A DNA stretch of 64,000 bases. Origin: Symmachiella dynata. Lineage in GTDB: Bacteria > Planctomycetota > Planctomycetia > Planctomycetales > Planctomycetaceae. Under the pieces are notes generated by a model. It did no database searches, was not told the DNA's origin, and worked only from the letters and a program-made list of their open reading frames with translations. The stretch lies in the NCBI RefSeq assembly GCF_007747995.1, contig NZ_CP036276.1, positions 2,099,001 through 2,163,000 of the forward strand, written 5' to 3'. The translations under genes were made by a program, and so were the position numbers. Below are positions 26,689 to 34,526 of this stretch, one piece after another (the stretch's first letter is position 1; each line of letters opens with the position of its first letter).

Positions 26689-27616
26689 ACGCGTCTTCGA
26701 GTTGTTGCCAACCGCTGCCGGCGTGGCCGAAATCGAATGTGTCTGGATGCAAAATCTCGGCGAATATCTCCGCCGATTCCACCAGCCGGGGACCGGGGCG
26801 ATTGAAATATTGGTTTCCGTCGGTCACATAAACGCGACCGTTTTGCACGGCTTGTAATTGCGACCATTGTGGTTTATCCGTGAGCACCGGCATTTCTTCA
26901 CGGGCGCGGGGGATATCGAAACCACAGGGCAGAATGGCGATCACCTCAGGATCGGCTTGGAAGAGTTCCTCCCATGTCATCCAGGGCGAATGCTCACCGG
27001 CTGTGCCAAACAGATTCGTGCCGCCGGCAATCGTCACTAACTCCGGCACCCAGTTTCCCGCCGCCATCAACGGGTCGATCCATTCGATGCAGGCGATGGT
27101 TGGTTTGTGCGGCAACGACGTCGTGCGGCTTTCCAGGTCCGCCAAACGCTGCTGCGCGCTGGCAATCAATTCCTCACCCTGCTGCGGTACATCGATCGCA
27201 GTCGCCACGGCGCGGATGTCGCTCCAAACATCTTTGAGCCAGTTCGGTTCCAAGGCGACAATATTTGGCTGCGACGAGACCATCTCACAGACAGCCGCCT
27301 CGACATCCTTGAGACTGACCGCGCAGACTTCGCATTGTGTCTGCGTGATGACAACGCTGGGTTGCAGTTCCTCCAGCATCTCGGGAAACACACGATACAC
27401 CGAAACCGCATCCCGCAGAATCGCCTTCACACGATCATCAATCTGCCGACTCGTGCCATTGACATCCAGTTTGGCTTCGCTGCAAGCGGGGAGCTGCTCG
27501 ACCGCGGGTGGATAATCGCATTCGTGCGAACGTCCGACCAACCGGTTCTCGCAACCCAGTGCCGCCACAATTTCCGTCGCACTGGCGATCAGTGAAATGA
27601 TGCGATGTTCAGGCAT
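26687..27616 (-). CDS. BtuF-like cobalamin-binding protein without a signal peptide
   Basis: A 309-residue protein of the periplasmic-binding (Peripla_BP_2) fold: RIISLIASATEIVAALGCENRLVGRSHECDYP, then VVITQTQCEVCAVS and VYVTDGNQYFNRPGPRLVESAE, as in BtuF and cytosolic 'cobalamin-binding' relatives. The ATG at 27616 gives no signal peptide, and the longer frame to 27709 adds none. It is 10 bases downstream of the hydrolase gene and last in the cobalamin-riboswitch gene run. It may bind corrinoid in the cytoplasm rather than deliver it to a BtuCD transporter, which is absent here. Confidence 0.8.
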   Translation of the reverse strand: MPEHRIISLIASATEIVAALGCENRLVGRSHECDYPPAVEQLPACSEAKLDVNGTSRQIDDRVKAILRDAVSVYRVFPEMLEELQPSVVITQTQCEVCAVSLKDVEAAVCEMVSSQPNIVALEPNWLKDVWSDIRAVATAIDVPQQGEELIASAQQRLADLESRTTSLPHKPTIACIEWIDPLMAAGNWVPELVTIAGGTNLFGTAGEHSPWMTWEELFQADPEVIAILPCGFDIPRAREEMPVLTDKPQWSQLQAVQNGRVYVTDGNQYFNRPGPRLVESAEIFAEILHPDTFDFGHAGSGWQQLEDA

Positions 27617-27626
27617 GATCAAGTTA

Positions 27627-28697
27627 TCACTTGGCGTTTGGTGGGGGATCATTTTTTGCTTGTTCGACAACACGAAGGATAGCATCGATGACGACGTCAG
27701 GCCGATCATTCTGGATGAAATGTCCGGCGTCCTCTAAGGTTTGGTGTTTTGACTGAGTCGACCGACTTGCGAGATCGCGTTGAAGCTTCTCCCAGATTTG
27801 GCTGATTTCCATGGGGTCAGCCTCGCCAGTCGTTTCCATTGGCTTTCCCGCACTGAGCACCTCGAGCGGGAGGTCGCCCCAAGGAATCGCCGCATCCGCG
27901 GTTTGCCGCATACTTGTCAGTAGTGCCGCCATTTCCTTTGCAACCGCAGTCAATTGAGAGTGCCGAGCGGAGAGTGCCGTCTGTGTGTTTCGGATTGATT
28001 TCGGAATGTTGCTGTCATCGTTTTCCTCATCGCTGTCCAACAGACGGACCAATCCGAATCGGGCGGTCTGGCTGAACAAATCCAGCATCTCCTGGACCTG
28101 CTCAAATTGCTCGCGCACGGCGGGTGGGAATGTTTCCCATTGCTCTTCGTGGGAGGAATCAACCAGCACAATCCCTTTCACCTCTTCGGGGTAGCGGTAC
28201 GAGAACATGCGAACGTGCACTCCACCAATTGAGTGGCCGACCAATACCAACGGTCCTGTGATTCCCCGTGCCTGCAACGCCGCATGCAGGTCTTGCACCA
28301 CAGCATCCGAGTCGCGTGGTGCCGGGGCTGGATCGCTCCAACCCAATCCCGCGCGGTCGTAGGTGATCACCTGTGTCGATTTAGCAACTTCCGCTGCAAC
28401 GTGGTGCCAACTGAGACTGAATTCGCCCAGACCAGCTTCGAAAATCACCGTCGGCGAGCCATGCCCCTGCACGTGCATATGAATCTGTCTGCCCTCGACG
28501 TCCACCAATTCGCCCGGTGGCGGATAGTCCGTTGCGATGCGTGCCAACGCAAATTGCTCGTACACAAACCCAGCGAACATCAACAGCGCAACAAACAGCA
28601 CTGTCAACGCGAGTCCCCACTTCGCCAGGCGCATTAAGCGACGAGGTTTCGGCTGCGCCGGCCCGCCGTGCGTGTCGTGTGGGGTGGGTTGTGTCAT
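27627..28697 (-). CDS. Membrane-anchored alpha/beta hydrolase
   Basis: A 356-residue protein with an N-terminal anchor (residues about 25-50, WGLALTVLFVALLMFAGFVY) and an alpha/beta hydrolase domain: oxyanion FEAGLGEFSLSW, nucleophile elbow GHSIGG, and C-terminal His in EDAGHFIQNDRP. Substrate is unknown. It is 125 bases downstream of the DUF6580 gene and 10 bases upstream of the btuF-like gene, so at least the last pair is co-transcribed. A role in corrinoid processing is possible only by context. Confidence 0.82.
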   Translation of the reverse strand: MTQPTPHDTHGGPAQPKPRRLMRLAKWGLALTVLFVALLMFAGFVYEQFALARIATDYPPPGELVDVEGRQIHMHVQGHGSPTVIFEAGLGEFSLSWHHVAAEVAKSTQVITYDRAGLGWSDPAPAPRDSDAVVQDLHAALQARGITGPLVLVGHSIGGVHVRMFSYRYPEEVKGIVLVDSSHEEQWETFPPAVREQFEQVQEMLDLFSQTARFGLVRLLDSDEENDDSNIPKSIRNTQTALSARHSQLTAVAKEMAALLTSMRQTADAAIPWGDLPLEVLSAGKPMETTGEADPMEISQIWEKLQRDLASRSTQSKHQTLEDAGHFIQNDRPDVVIDAILRVVEQAKNDPPPNAK

Positions 28698-28822
28698 GAA
28701 ACGCGCTATCGGCTAAAACGGGTCGTGACAAGCATGCTACCGGCGACGATTCTTAAGGTAAAGACGAACCGCCGCGGTGGCAATTGCCGGAAACATGCAA
28801 GACGCTTGAATGAATGGCGGTC

Positions 28823-29479
28823 CTAGTTTTCTTTGGAAAGCGTGTTAGCGGTCGGTTGCGTCAGGATCAGTTGAACCACCGCGAACGCCCCGAAAAACAG
28901 CGTGGTATAAAACGCATCACCGATGACCGTTGGACGTAAAAACGGTAAACCGGCGACGTAACATTGGATCAATCCGGCCAACGTATGCGGATACGTCGTG
29001 TACATCATCCACATGCCGAAATTTGTAATCAGATAAAATAACAACGATCCGCCCAGCGTTGCTATGCACAGGGGAAACCCACGGCCCGCCGCACGTTTCC
29101 AGGCCGGTTGCGGTTCGGATTCGGAATGCTCCCAATGAGCACGGACCCTATGCCCCAACAAAACGTACAGCACATAAGACCCGTAGACGAACGGGATGAC
29201 GCTGTGAAACGTGTAGGTCATCACATCACCTCGCATCAGTCCCCAAGTGATGTCGCTGAGCAGCATGGCGGAGAGTGGAACGGCAATCGCCCAACGCGAC
29301 CGGCTGAAATACACTCCGGTAAATAAGGCGATTCCCCCCACCGGCGTGAGGTTCCAAGGTTGGCCCAACCATCGCAACAGGGCGGGGAAAACGATGACCG
29401 CCGCCAGCAACCAATAGTTGATTTTGGCAGGGGTGTCGGATGATTCCCTGTGTGGATGACTATTTTGATCTGCGTTCAT
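28823..29479 (-). CDS. DUF6580-type integral membrane protein, candidate corrinoid transporter
   Basis: A 218-residue protein with about five or six transmembrane segments. The opening NYWLLAAVIVFPALLRWLGQPWNLTPVGGIALFTGVYF and the following SRWAIAVPLSAMLLSDITWGL have the feel of ECF-transporter S-components, and I recall this family as DUF6580, a putative transport protein. Its start codon overlaps the end of the upstream ATPase gene by four bases, so the two are translationally coupled. Placement behind a cobalamin riboswitch suggests corrinoid (or precursor) uptake. No ECF energising subunits are nearby. Confidence 0.7.
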   Translation of the reverse strand: MNADQNSHPHRESSDTPAKINYWLLAAVIVFPALLRWLGQPWNLTPVGGIALFTGVYFSRSRWAIAVPLSAMLLSDITWGLMRGDVMTYTFHSVIPFVYGSYVLYVLLGHRVRAHWEHSESEPQPAWKRAAGRGFPLCIATLGGSLLFYLITNFGMWMMYTTYPHTLAGLIQCYVAGLPFLRPTVIGDAFYTTLFFGAFAVVQLILTQPTANTLSKEN

Positions 29480-30141
29480 TGTGGGTTCAATTCACAAAAT
29501 AGAAAGTTGTCGCGGTCGATGACTTCGCCGCGTGAAAAACTAACGGGTTCTCGAAATAACGGACCGTCGAATACGAATGAGTGGAATTCCCCATTCTCTC
29601 CGCAGGGGTCGACACCCTCGGGGAGAGCATTCAGAAACTCGTCGTCGATGATTCGACCCGCAAAGGAGGCATCAAGTTTTCGTGGATCAACACACGTGGT
29701 GATGGCGCGGTAACCCAAATCAATAAATGTGCGGACAAGTTCGGGCGTCGATCGCTGCCACAAAGGGAAAAGACATTTCAAAGCATGCGCCGCTAACTGT
29801 CGCTCACGATACTCCTTGAGGTCTTGCAGAAAAATATCGCCAAAGGCAATGGTGTCGATTTCGCTTTGGACGGCTTCGTCCCAGGCATGTTCCATGGCGG
29901 ATTCATATTCGTCGTTGTCGGCCTGTGGCGAAATGGCGACTTCCATCAGTGGGATTTCCAGCGCAGCCGCCTGGCGGTGTAACAACTCGCGGCGGACACC
30001 ATGCATGCTGATGCGGTCGTATCCGGCGGTGATGGTCGTGATCAGTTTCACAACGTCCCATTCCCCGGCGGACTTCAGTTCGTGCAGCATCATCAAGCTA
30101 TCCTTGCCGCCGCTAAAACAGACGTAAATCGACACGGACAT
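29476..30141 (-). CDS. PP-loop ATPase of the diphthine-ammonia ligase family
   Basis: A 221-residue adenine-nucleotide alpha-hydrolase with the PP-loop SGGKDS at residues 10-15 and the family segments MHGVRRELLHRQAAALEIPL, IAFGDIFLQDLKEYRE and the C-terminal DPCGENGEFHSFVFDGPLF (GENGEFHT-like motif of Diphthami_syn_2). Archaeal and eukaryotic relatives amidate diphthine on EF-2. Bacteria have no diphthamide, so the substrate here must differ. It is coupled by a four-base overlap to the DUF6580 gene, under a cobalamin riboswitch, which suggests ATP-dependent amidation or activation of a corrinoid. Confidence 0.85.
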   Translation of the reverse strand: MSVSIYVCFSGGKDSLMMLHELKSAGEWDVVKLITTITAGYDRISMHGVRRELLHRQAAALEIPLMEVAISPQADNDEYESAMEHAWDEAVQSEIDTIAFGDIFLQDLKEYRERQLAAHALKCLFPLWQRSTPELVRTFIDLGYRAITTCVDPRKLDASFAGRIIDDEFLNALPEGVDPCGENGEFHSFVFDGPLFREPVSFSRGEVIDRDNFLFCELNPQ

Positions 30142-30173
30142 GAATTCAGTTCTCGTTGCAAGCTTTCAAGGCG

Positions 30174-30509
30174 TTACTCCGGCAGCGGGCCTTGTTCCTG
30201 CATCGCCAGCTTGTGCTTTGGACAGAGATAACCCGCAACCGGGCCGTTGTGTACATTCGGTGGCGGCACGACGTACCAGTGCTGGCATCGTGAACAATAC
30301 AGTGCCCGTTGCAGCGTCGCCCGGCCCGTGTCCGGATTGACGGCCGGGACCGGTTGCGGTGGGGCGGAAACATACTCGCCGGTTTCAGAGCAACGATAGA
30401 CAACATCGACCTGTTCGTCGGTGCGCGGTCCATCGGAACAGCCCGGTGCGAAGAGCATGGTTAGCGTAAACAATGGCAACATGACAGCCACGGATTTTAA
30501 GTGTGACAA
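30174..30509 (-). CDS. Small Cys-rich lipoprotein
   Basis: A 111-residue protein with a lipoprotein signal ending LFAPGC. The mature part contains YRCSETGEYV, YCSRCQHW and LCPKH, together a plausible zinc ribbon. The start is a TTG at 30509, chosen because AGGAGG lies five bases upstream; an internal ATG nine codons later is possible. It is second in the riboswitch-headed run, 32 bases before the PP-loop ATPase. Function unknown. Confidence 0.75.
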   Translation of the reverse strand: MSHLKSVAVMLPLFTLTMLFAPGCSDGPRTDEQVDVVYRCSETGEYVSAPPQPVPAVNPDTGRATLQRALYCSRCQHWYVVPPPNVHNGPVAGYLCPKHKLAMQEQGPLPE

Positions 30510-30610
30510 TACGACCTCCTGTCAGAAAAAATAGTGCAGGGAATAGCGAAGGACAAACCGCGCCGCCCAAGTGGCGCGCAGTTCTCTTTTTTCAGAGTTG
30601 GCCCGCTTCG

Positions 30611-31654
30611 CTATTCGCGGTCGTACAGCGCATCGTCGGGACCAATGAAACCAAGTTCATGGTCTTGATTGGCCTGAACATCGGCGGGCGAAAACCACAC
30701 CGGCAATTGAATGAAATCAGGCGTCTTCATATCCACATGCCCGTCCAAGAACGCTACGACGGCTGCGCCGTTATGCCGAAAGTGCGCCGAGGGCTGTGTC
30801 TTGCTCGGTGGCTCCAGCAACCAGTTCTCTAGAAATGTACCGGTGGGGTAGGTCCACGTGTTGTAAATCGCGCTGTCAGCAAATGCGATCGTTTGCGTCA
30901 TTTGTCGGACCGCATTGAACCGGTAGGCCATGGGCTCGGAGCTGACTGTGATCGTCGGCCAACTCCCATAATCGTAGTCCGTCCCTTTGCCGAGATAGTG
31001 CCCATTGTAGGCATACCCGCTGGCCATTTGCCCGAAACGAACCACGTCCACATGGGACTCATCGAAGTTGGGACATTGAAACACCGAGCGATTGGTTTCC
31101 AAATAGGGGCCCAATGTCGCGGTCTGAAATTCAAATTGTGTCTTAGGGTCGGGGTTCGCGAAATCAACCGTGCCGAACCAAAAATTCGTCGTCCCCCGCA
31201 CACTGGCTGCGCCGGTTTGATAGGCGATTTCCTGCGCATCATCGATGCGATAAGGCGGCATCATTTCGCCATAGACATCCGCATAATTATGCACCGCCAG
31301 CACCAGTTGTTTGAGGCGACTGCGACACTGCGTCCGCCGCGCCGCTTCACGGGCTTGCTGCACAGCCGGCAGCAGCAGCGCTACCAAAATTGCAATAATG
31401 GCAATCACCACCAGCAATTCAATCAGTGTAAAACCACGGCGTTGTTCGCTGGAACGCGGCACAGTCACAGCAGGGTGCCACTGGCGGCTTGTCCGCCAGT
31501 GCGTTGGACCGTTGTGGCAAGGTCGGAAGGCCTTGCCACCTTCCCGACCGCAGGTCTCCACAGTGCGGGGTCGGGAGACCCGCGCACAACCAAGCCGGGA
31601 AACCCGCGCACCACCAAGCTGGCAATCTTGATCAGAATTCTTCTTCAAACTCAT
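30611..31654 (-). CDS. DUF1559 pseudopilin-like protein with an abnormal leader
   Basis: A 347-residue protein of the DUF1559 family: type IV pilin-like N-terminus [34 protein letters not shown], then the family's beta-rich domain with C-terminal [16 protein letters not shown]. The pilin-like Gly is residue 74 if the ATG at 31654 is used, although prepilin leaders are usually 6-25 residues. Residues about 13-62 are translated repeat sequence. In-frame GTG codons at 31468 or 31462 would give leaders of 12 or 10 residues. It is the first gene after the cobalamin riboswitch. Confidence 0.88.
   Translation of the reverse strand: MSLKKNSDQDCQLGGARVSRLGCARVSRPRTVETCGREGGKAFRPCHNGPTHWRTSRQWHPAVTVPRSSEQRRGFTLIELLVVIAIIAILVALLLPAVQQAREAARRTQCRSRLKQLVLAVHNYADVYGEMMPPYRIDDAQEIAYQTGAASVRGTTNFWFGTVDFANPDPKTQFEFQTATLGPYLETNRSVFQCPNFDESHVDVVRFGQMASGYAYNGHYLGKGTDYDYGSWPTITVSSEPMAYRFNAVRQMTQTIAFADSAIYNTWTYPTGTFLENWLLEPPSKTQPSAHFRHNGAAVVAFLDGHVDMKTPDFIQLPVWFSPADVQANQDHELGFIGPDDALYDRE
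31473..31503. repeat. Dispersed palindrome, family C copy 2, inside the DUF1559 leader
   Basis: GGGTGCCACTGGCGGCTTG with CCGCCAGTG. A second hairpin (GGCAAGG/CCTTGCC, about 31516-31540) and GGTCGGGAGACC-like words follow up to about 31618. The block keeps the reading frame open. Confidence 0.8.
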
Positions 31655-31861
31655 GACAATACCTCGTTGTCAAACGTAGCCGCGCAGAGCGCGCAGCTTC
31701 ATCGCGAACGCCTTAAAACGAGGAAAAACAGCGGCGCAATTAGCCGAGACCTGGGGCGCGGAAATAATCCCGGATGGGGGGACGCGCAGCAGAATATCGT
31801 GCGTGGTCGCGGCGCAACGTCTTTTTCCTCGAAAGAGCCGTTCGCAAAAAAAACGACGACT

Positions 31862-32025
31862 GGGCAGGTCTTCTGGCTCTCGGATCGCACTACTGACTGC
31901 ACCTTCCCGCGGCATCCCGTGCCAACAGTGGTTTGTTGCAGCGTTCGTCCCCGATTACAGCGGCGGGACCGCAACGGATTTGCACCGTTTTCCCTATTCT
32001 TCTCCCGAACACCAAGTTACGAGAG
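31862..32025 (-). promoter_or_regulatory. Cobalamin (B12) riboswitch
   Basis: Read on the minus strand the conserved elements come in the right order: AGGGAAaACGGTGCAAATCCGT (31974-31996), GCGGTCCCGCCGCTGTAATC (31953-31972), CCACTG (31926-31931), GGGAAGG, and the B12 box GAGCCAGAAGACCTGC (31864-31879). These are the hallmarks of the adenosylcobalamin-type aptamer. The eight-U run at 31846-31853 just 3' of it may belong to a termination-type expression platform. It lies about 208 bases upstream of the DUF1559 start and is co-directional with the six-gene run down to 26687. Confidence 0.95.
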
Positions 32026-32195
32026 ACACCCAGGTCTTGTGGCACGTCCAGAGACCAACGCCTCCCAACGTGCGGAGTCCATCCTACCAATGCCAATTCG
32101 GTTGTCAATGGCTCGCCGAAACCGGCAGACCGGGTGGCTGGAGACATCGCACCAGCGATGCCCCCAGGTGATTGCGTAGTCATTGCGCACAGAAA

Positions 32196-32225
32196 CTGGG
32201 GGCGAAGCTAAAGCTTCGTCCCCAG
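32196..32225. repeat. Hairpin repeat 3' of the membrane-protein gene
   Basis: CTGGGGGCGAAGCT and AGCTTCGTCCCCAG form a 14-bp stem (one wobble) with an AA loop. It lies 30 bases beyond the stop of the 32256-33080 gene and may act as its transcription or mRNA end, though no T-run follows. Confidence 0.65.
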
Positions 32226-32255
32226 CCACCTTGACGTGTAAAAACCTGCGTGTGC

Positions 32256-33080
32256 TTAATGACTGGTCGACAATGGCGCTGCATGTGACAGCATCGGTGG
32301 TCGCGGCGTTCCGCGTGAATTGCGCCATAAAAACAACCCGCAAATCGCAAACGGAAGCATGGGAAACAAAATCCGTCCCAGCAGATGCCGGCTCGTCGCA
32401 AACGAAATCGTATCCGCCTCTGATTCCGCTGTAGACGCATTTGTCTGCCAGGGTGGAAAACCCATATCGGCGGAGAGTTGTCCGTTGCCCGGCTGCGTGG
32501 GTAAAGCCATATCCAATTGATACATAGCGGCAACCAATGTCACGATCAATCCGGCGGCCAACATCCACTTAGGGCCTCGTGCTGTACGTTGTGCCATCCA
32601 GCAGAGTAAGCAGGTCGTCAGCACGAACGGCGCCGCCGCCCACACATAGAATGCCGTTTCCATCAACAACAGCGTCGTCGCCGAGACCGTCGATTTGGTG
32701 AGTCCTTGCGGTCCTTCATTGAATTCCTCAAGCAACTCGGCCGTGCCCACAAACACCAACAGGCACAGTATCCAACTCAACACCAACATCGGCAACGGTG
32801 CGATGAGAAACGTCAAAATCGGATGACGTCCCAGCCACGTCCGTCGACGATATTCATCGCCCGCGGCTTGGGCCAACTGTTCCGGTTTCCCGATCCGCTC
32901 CACCGGAGCATCGGGTATCTTAGTCGCTTTCGTTTTTGTCGCGTCCATGACGTTCGTCTCCTCCTTGAGACATAGCGCGTGATCGAGCAGCTCATCCATA
33001 AGCCGCTCGGTATAAAGCCGCGGCAAGCCTTGCCGGGCGAGTTCTCGTTGTAGTTGGTTATGCCAATTCCGGTCGACCAT
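32256..33080 (-). CDS. Multi-pass membrane protein with an N-terminal HAAS-like region, paired with PadR
   Basis: A 274-residue protein. Residues 1-60 are a soluble helical segment (WHNQLQRELARQGLPRLYTERLMDELLDHALCLKEE) like the HAAS/DUF1700-type domains found next to PadR regulators. About four or five transmembrane helices follow (FLIAPLPMLVLSWILCLLVFV, FYVWAAAPFVLTTCLLCWM, MLAAGLIVTLVAAMYQ, ILFPMLPFAICGLFLW). The start ATG at 33080 overlaps the padR gene by 23 bases, so they form an operon. Its role may be sensing or membrane stress; substrate unknown. Confidence 0.72.
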   Translation of the reverse strand: MVDRNWHNQLQRELARQGLPRLYTERLMDELLDHALCLKEETNVMDATKTKATKIPDAPVERIGKPEQLAQAAGDEYRRRTWLGRHPILTFLIAPLPMLVLSWILCLLVFVGTAELLEEFNEGPQGLTKSTVSATTLLLMETAFYVWAAAPFVLTTCLLCWMAQRTARGPKWMLAAGLIVTLVAAMYQLDMALPTQPGNGQLSADMGFPPWQTNASTAESEADTISFATSRHLLGRILFPMLPFAICGLFLWRNSRGTPRPPMLSHAAPLSTSH

Positions 33081-33417
33081 GCGTCGCGCCCTCCAACACA
33101 CCGCCGATGGCTGCCACTATCCGCCGCCAATGTGCCTCAGAAGCCGCCATGCGTTTTTTGCCTGCAGCCGAGGTGCGATACGTCACCCGTTTGCGGCCTC
33201 CAACGACGCTCTTTTCGCAGGTCAGCAGCTTTTGCGCTTCCAGCTTATGCAGCAGTGGATAGATACAACCTTCGCCAAATTCCAAAACCTGGTCGGTCGA
33301 CTGTTTGATTTCCTGCACGATCTCATAACCGTACATACTCCGTCGCGACAACAGTCGCAAAATGAGTAGTTCCGGCACACCGTTGAGAAAGTCAGGATTG
33401 GTTCGTTTGCGTGTCAT
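33058..33417 (-). CDS. PadR-family transcriptional regulator
   Basis: A 119-residue winged-helix repressor. PELLILRLLSRRSMYGYEIVQEI is the PadR signature, followed by EFGEGCIYPLLHKLEAQKLL and the wing KRVTYRTSAAGKK. The ATG at 33417 fits the family; the frame extends upstream through non-coding repeat sequence. It overlaps the membrane-protein gene and probably represses its own operon. Confidence 0.92.
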   Translation of the reverse strand: MTRKRTNPDFLNGVPELLILRLLSRRSMYGYEIVQEIKQSTDQVLEFGEGCIYPLLHKLEAQKLLTCEKSVVGGRKRVTYRTSAAGKKRMAASEAHWRRIVAAIGGVLEGATHGRPELA

Positions 33418-33424
33418 GGCGGGG

Positions 33425-33453
33425 GTGATACCTTTTAGTTCGAGGTATGTCAA
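33425..33453 (-). promoter_or_regulatory. Promoter and possible operator of padR
   Basis: On the minus strand TTGACA (33448-33453) is followed after 17 bases by TATCAC (33425-33430). An ATACC/GGTAT inverted pair spans the spacer (33428-33447), a plausible PadR operator. The -10 ends only seven bases before the ATG, so the transcript would be leaderless or nearly so. Confidence 0.5.
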
Positions 33454-33519
33454 CCCGAAGCTTTCCCAAGAAATGTCAACGTTGTCCGAATGTCTTTCCA
33501 GCCGAACGTCACGCGCGCC

Positions 33520-33552
33520 GGGTGCCACTGGCGGCTTGCCCACCAGTGCTGG
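33520..33552. repeat. Dispersed palindrome, family C copy 3
   Basis: GGGTGCCACTGGCGGCTTG followed by CCCACCAGTG; it lies between padR and the divergent sigma-factor gene. Confidence 0.65.
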
Positions 33553-33649
33553 ATCACAGCCAATATACAAACCCCCGAGCACCCTGTTACCCAGAAGTTT
33601 TCCCAAACCCATTCACGCACCCCAAGCATCGGATGTTACAATACCCGGC

Positions 33650-34408
33650 ATGCACACCGAACACCCCAGTCCACCACCGGTCCCACAGCGTGCCGCGTTT
33701 GCTACAACGCGATGGAGTCTCGTATTGGCCGCTGGGCAACGTTCCTCACCCGCTGCCGACGATGCCCTGGCGACGTTGTGCCAAACCTATTGGTATCCCT
33801 TATATGCATTCGCGCGGCGCCGCGGTTGTGCCCCGGACGATGCGGCGGATTTGACGCAAGGCTTCTTCGTCAGTTTGATTGACAAAGGTTTTCTACGGAC
33901 CGCCGACCAACAGCGCGGCAGGTTTCGCTCGTTTTTGCTGACGGTTTTCAAACGGTTCTTGTCACACGAAAATGAGCGACAACAAACGCAGAAACGGGGT
34001 GGCGGACGGACACTGTTTTCAATCGATGTCGCCGTGGGGGAACAGCGGTACCAATACGAACCCACCGATGATTGGACCCCCGAAAAGATCTACGAACGTC
34101 GCTGGGCATTGACCCTGCTTGACGACGTGATGCTGCGTCTAGAGGCAGAATATCAACAGAAGGGCAAAGAGGACTTGTTCGCGCAGTGCAAAATCTATCT
34201 CACCGCCGGCACACGCGCCCCCGCGCATGCAGAGGTGGCCGACAAGTTATCCATGACCCCCGCCGCCATACGCGTCGCCGTGCATCGCCTGCGACAACGG
34301 TATAAGGAACTGCTCCAAGAAGCGGTCGCTCAAACCATCGGCCCAGAAGAATCCATCACCGAAGAAATCACCCGATTGCGCTTAGCGGTGCGTGGCGGTG
34401 GAGCATAA
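33650..34408 (+). CDS. ECF-like RNA polymerase sigma factor of the planctomycete kinase-linked type
   Basis: A 252-residue sigma factor. Region 2 is visible in LCQTYWYPLYAFARRRGCAPDDAADLTQGFFVSLIDK, and region 4 in ALTLLDDVML through HAEVADKLSMTPAAIRVAVHRLRQRYKELLQE. The opening FATTRWSLVLAAG is typical of the planctomycete sigma factors that accompany Ser/Thr kinases. The ATG at 33650 begins just before the conserved domain. The next conserved downstream gene is such a kinase at 35338, with a GxxExxY cassette in between. Confidence 0.9.
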   Translation: MHTEHPSPPPVPQRAAFATTRWSLVLAAGQRSSPAADDALATLCQTYWYPLYAFARRRGCAPDDAADLTQGFFVSLIDKGFLRTADQQRGRFRSFLLTVFKRFLSHENERQQTQKRGGGRTLFSIDVAVGEQRYQYEPTDDWTPEKIYERRWALTLLDDVMLRLEAEYQQKGKEDLFAQCKIYLTAGTRAPAHAEVADKLSMTPAAIRVAVHRLRQRYKELLQEAVAQTIGPEESITEEITRLRLAVRGGGA

Positions 34409-34526
34409 TAGTCTATTACGCCGAAGGCGTTTCACATCATAGCCCAGCGTCGCGAACGAAGTGAGCGCTCCCTGGGTAGAGTCTTTGCGTGATGCGAGAA
34501 TTCACGATCATAAAAAAAGAAAACGG
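34409..34526. repeat. Short palindromic repeats after the sigma gene
   Basis: ACGCCGAAGGCGT (about 34420-34432) and AGCCCAGCG...CGCTCCCTGGGT (about 34441-34478) resemble the intergenic 'TAGCCCAGGGTCGC...ACCCTGGGTA' element common in planctomycetes. Confidence 0.5.

Larger units (their letters stand above)
31655..32255. other. Upstream region of the DUF1559 operon
   Basis: This 600-base region holds the cobalamin riboswitch (31862-32025) and a hairpin at 32196-32225. Between riboswitch and DUF1559 lie an eight-T run on the minus strand (31846-31853) and a possible 10-codon leader ORF (MKLRALRGYV, ending at 31670). No other gene is seen. Confidence 0.6.
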
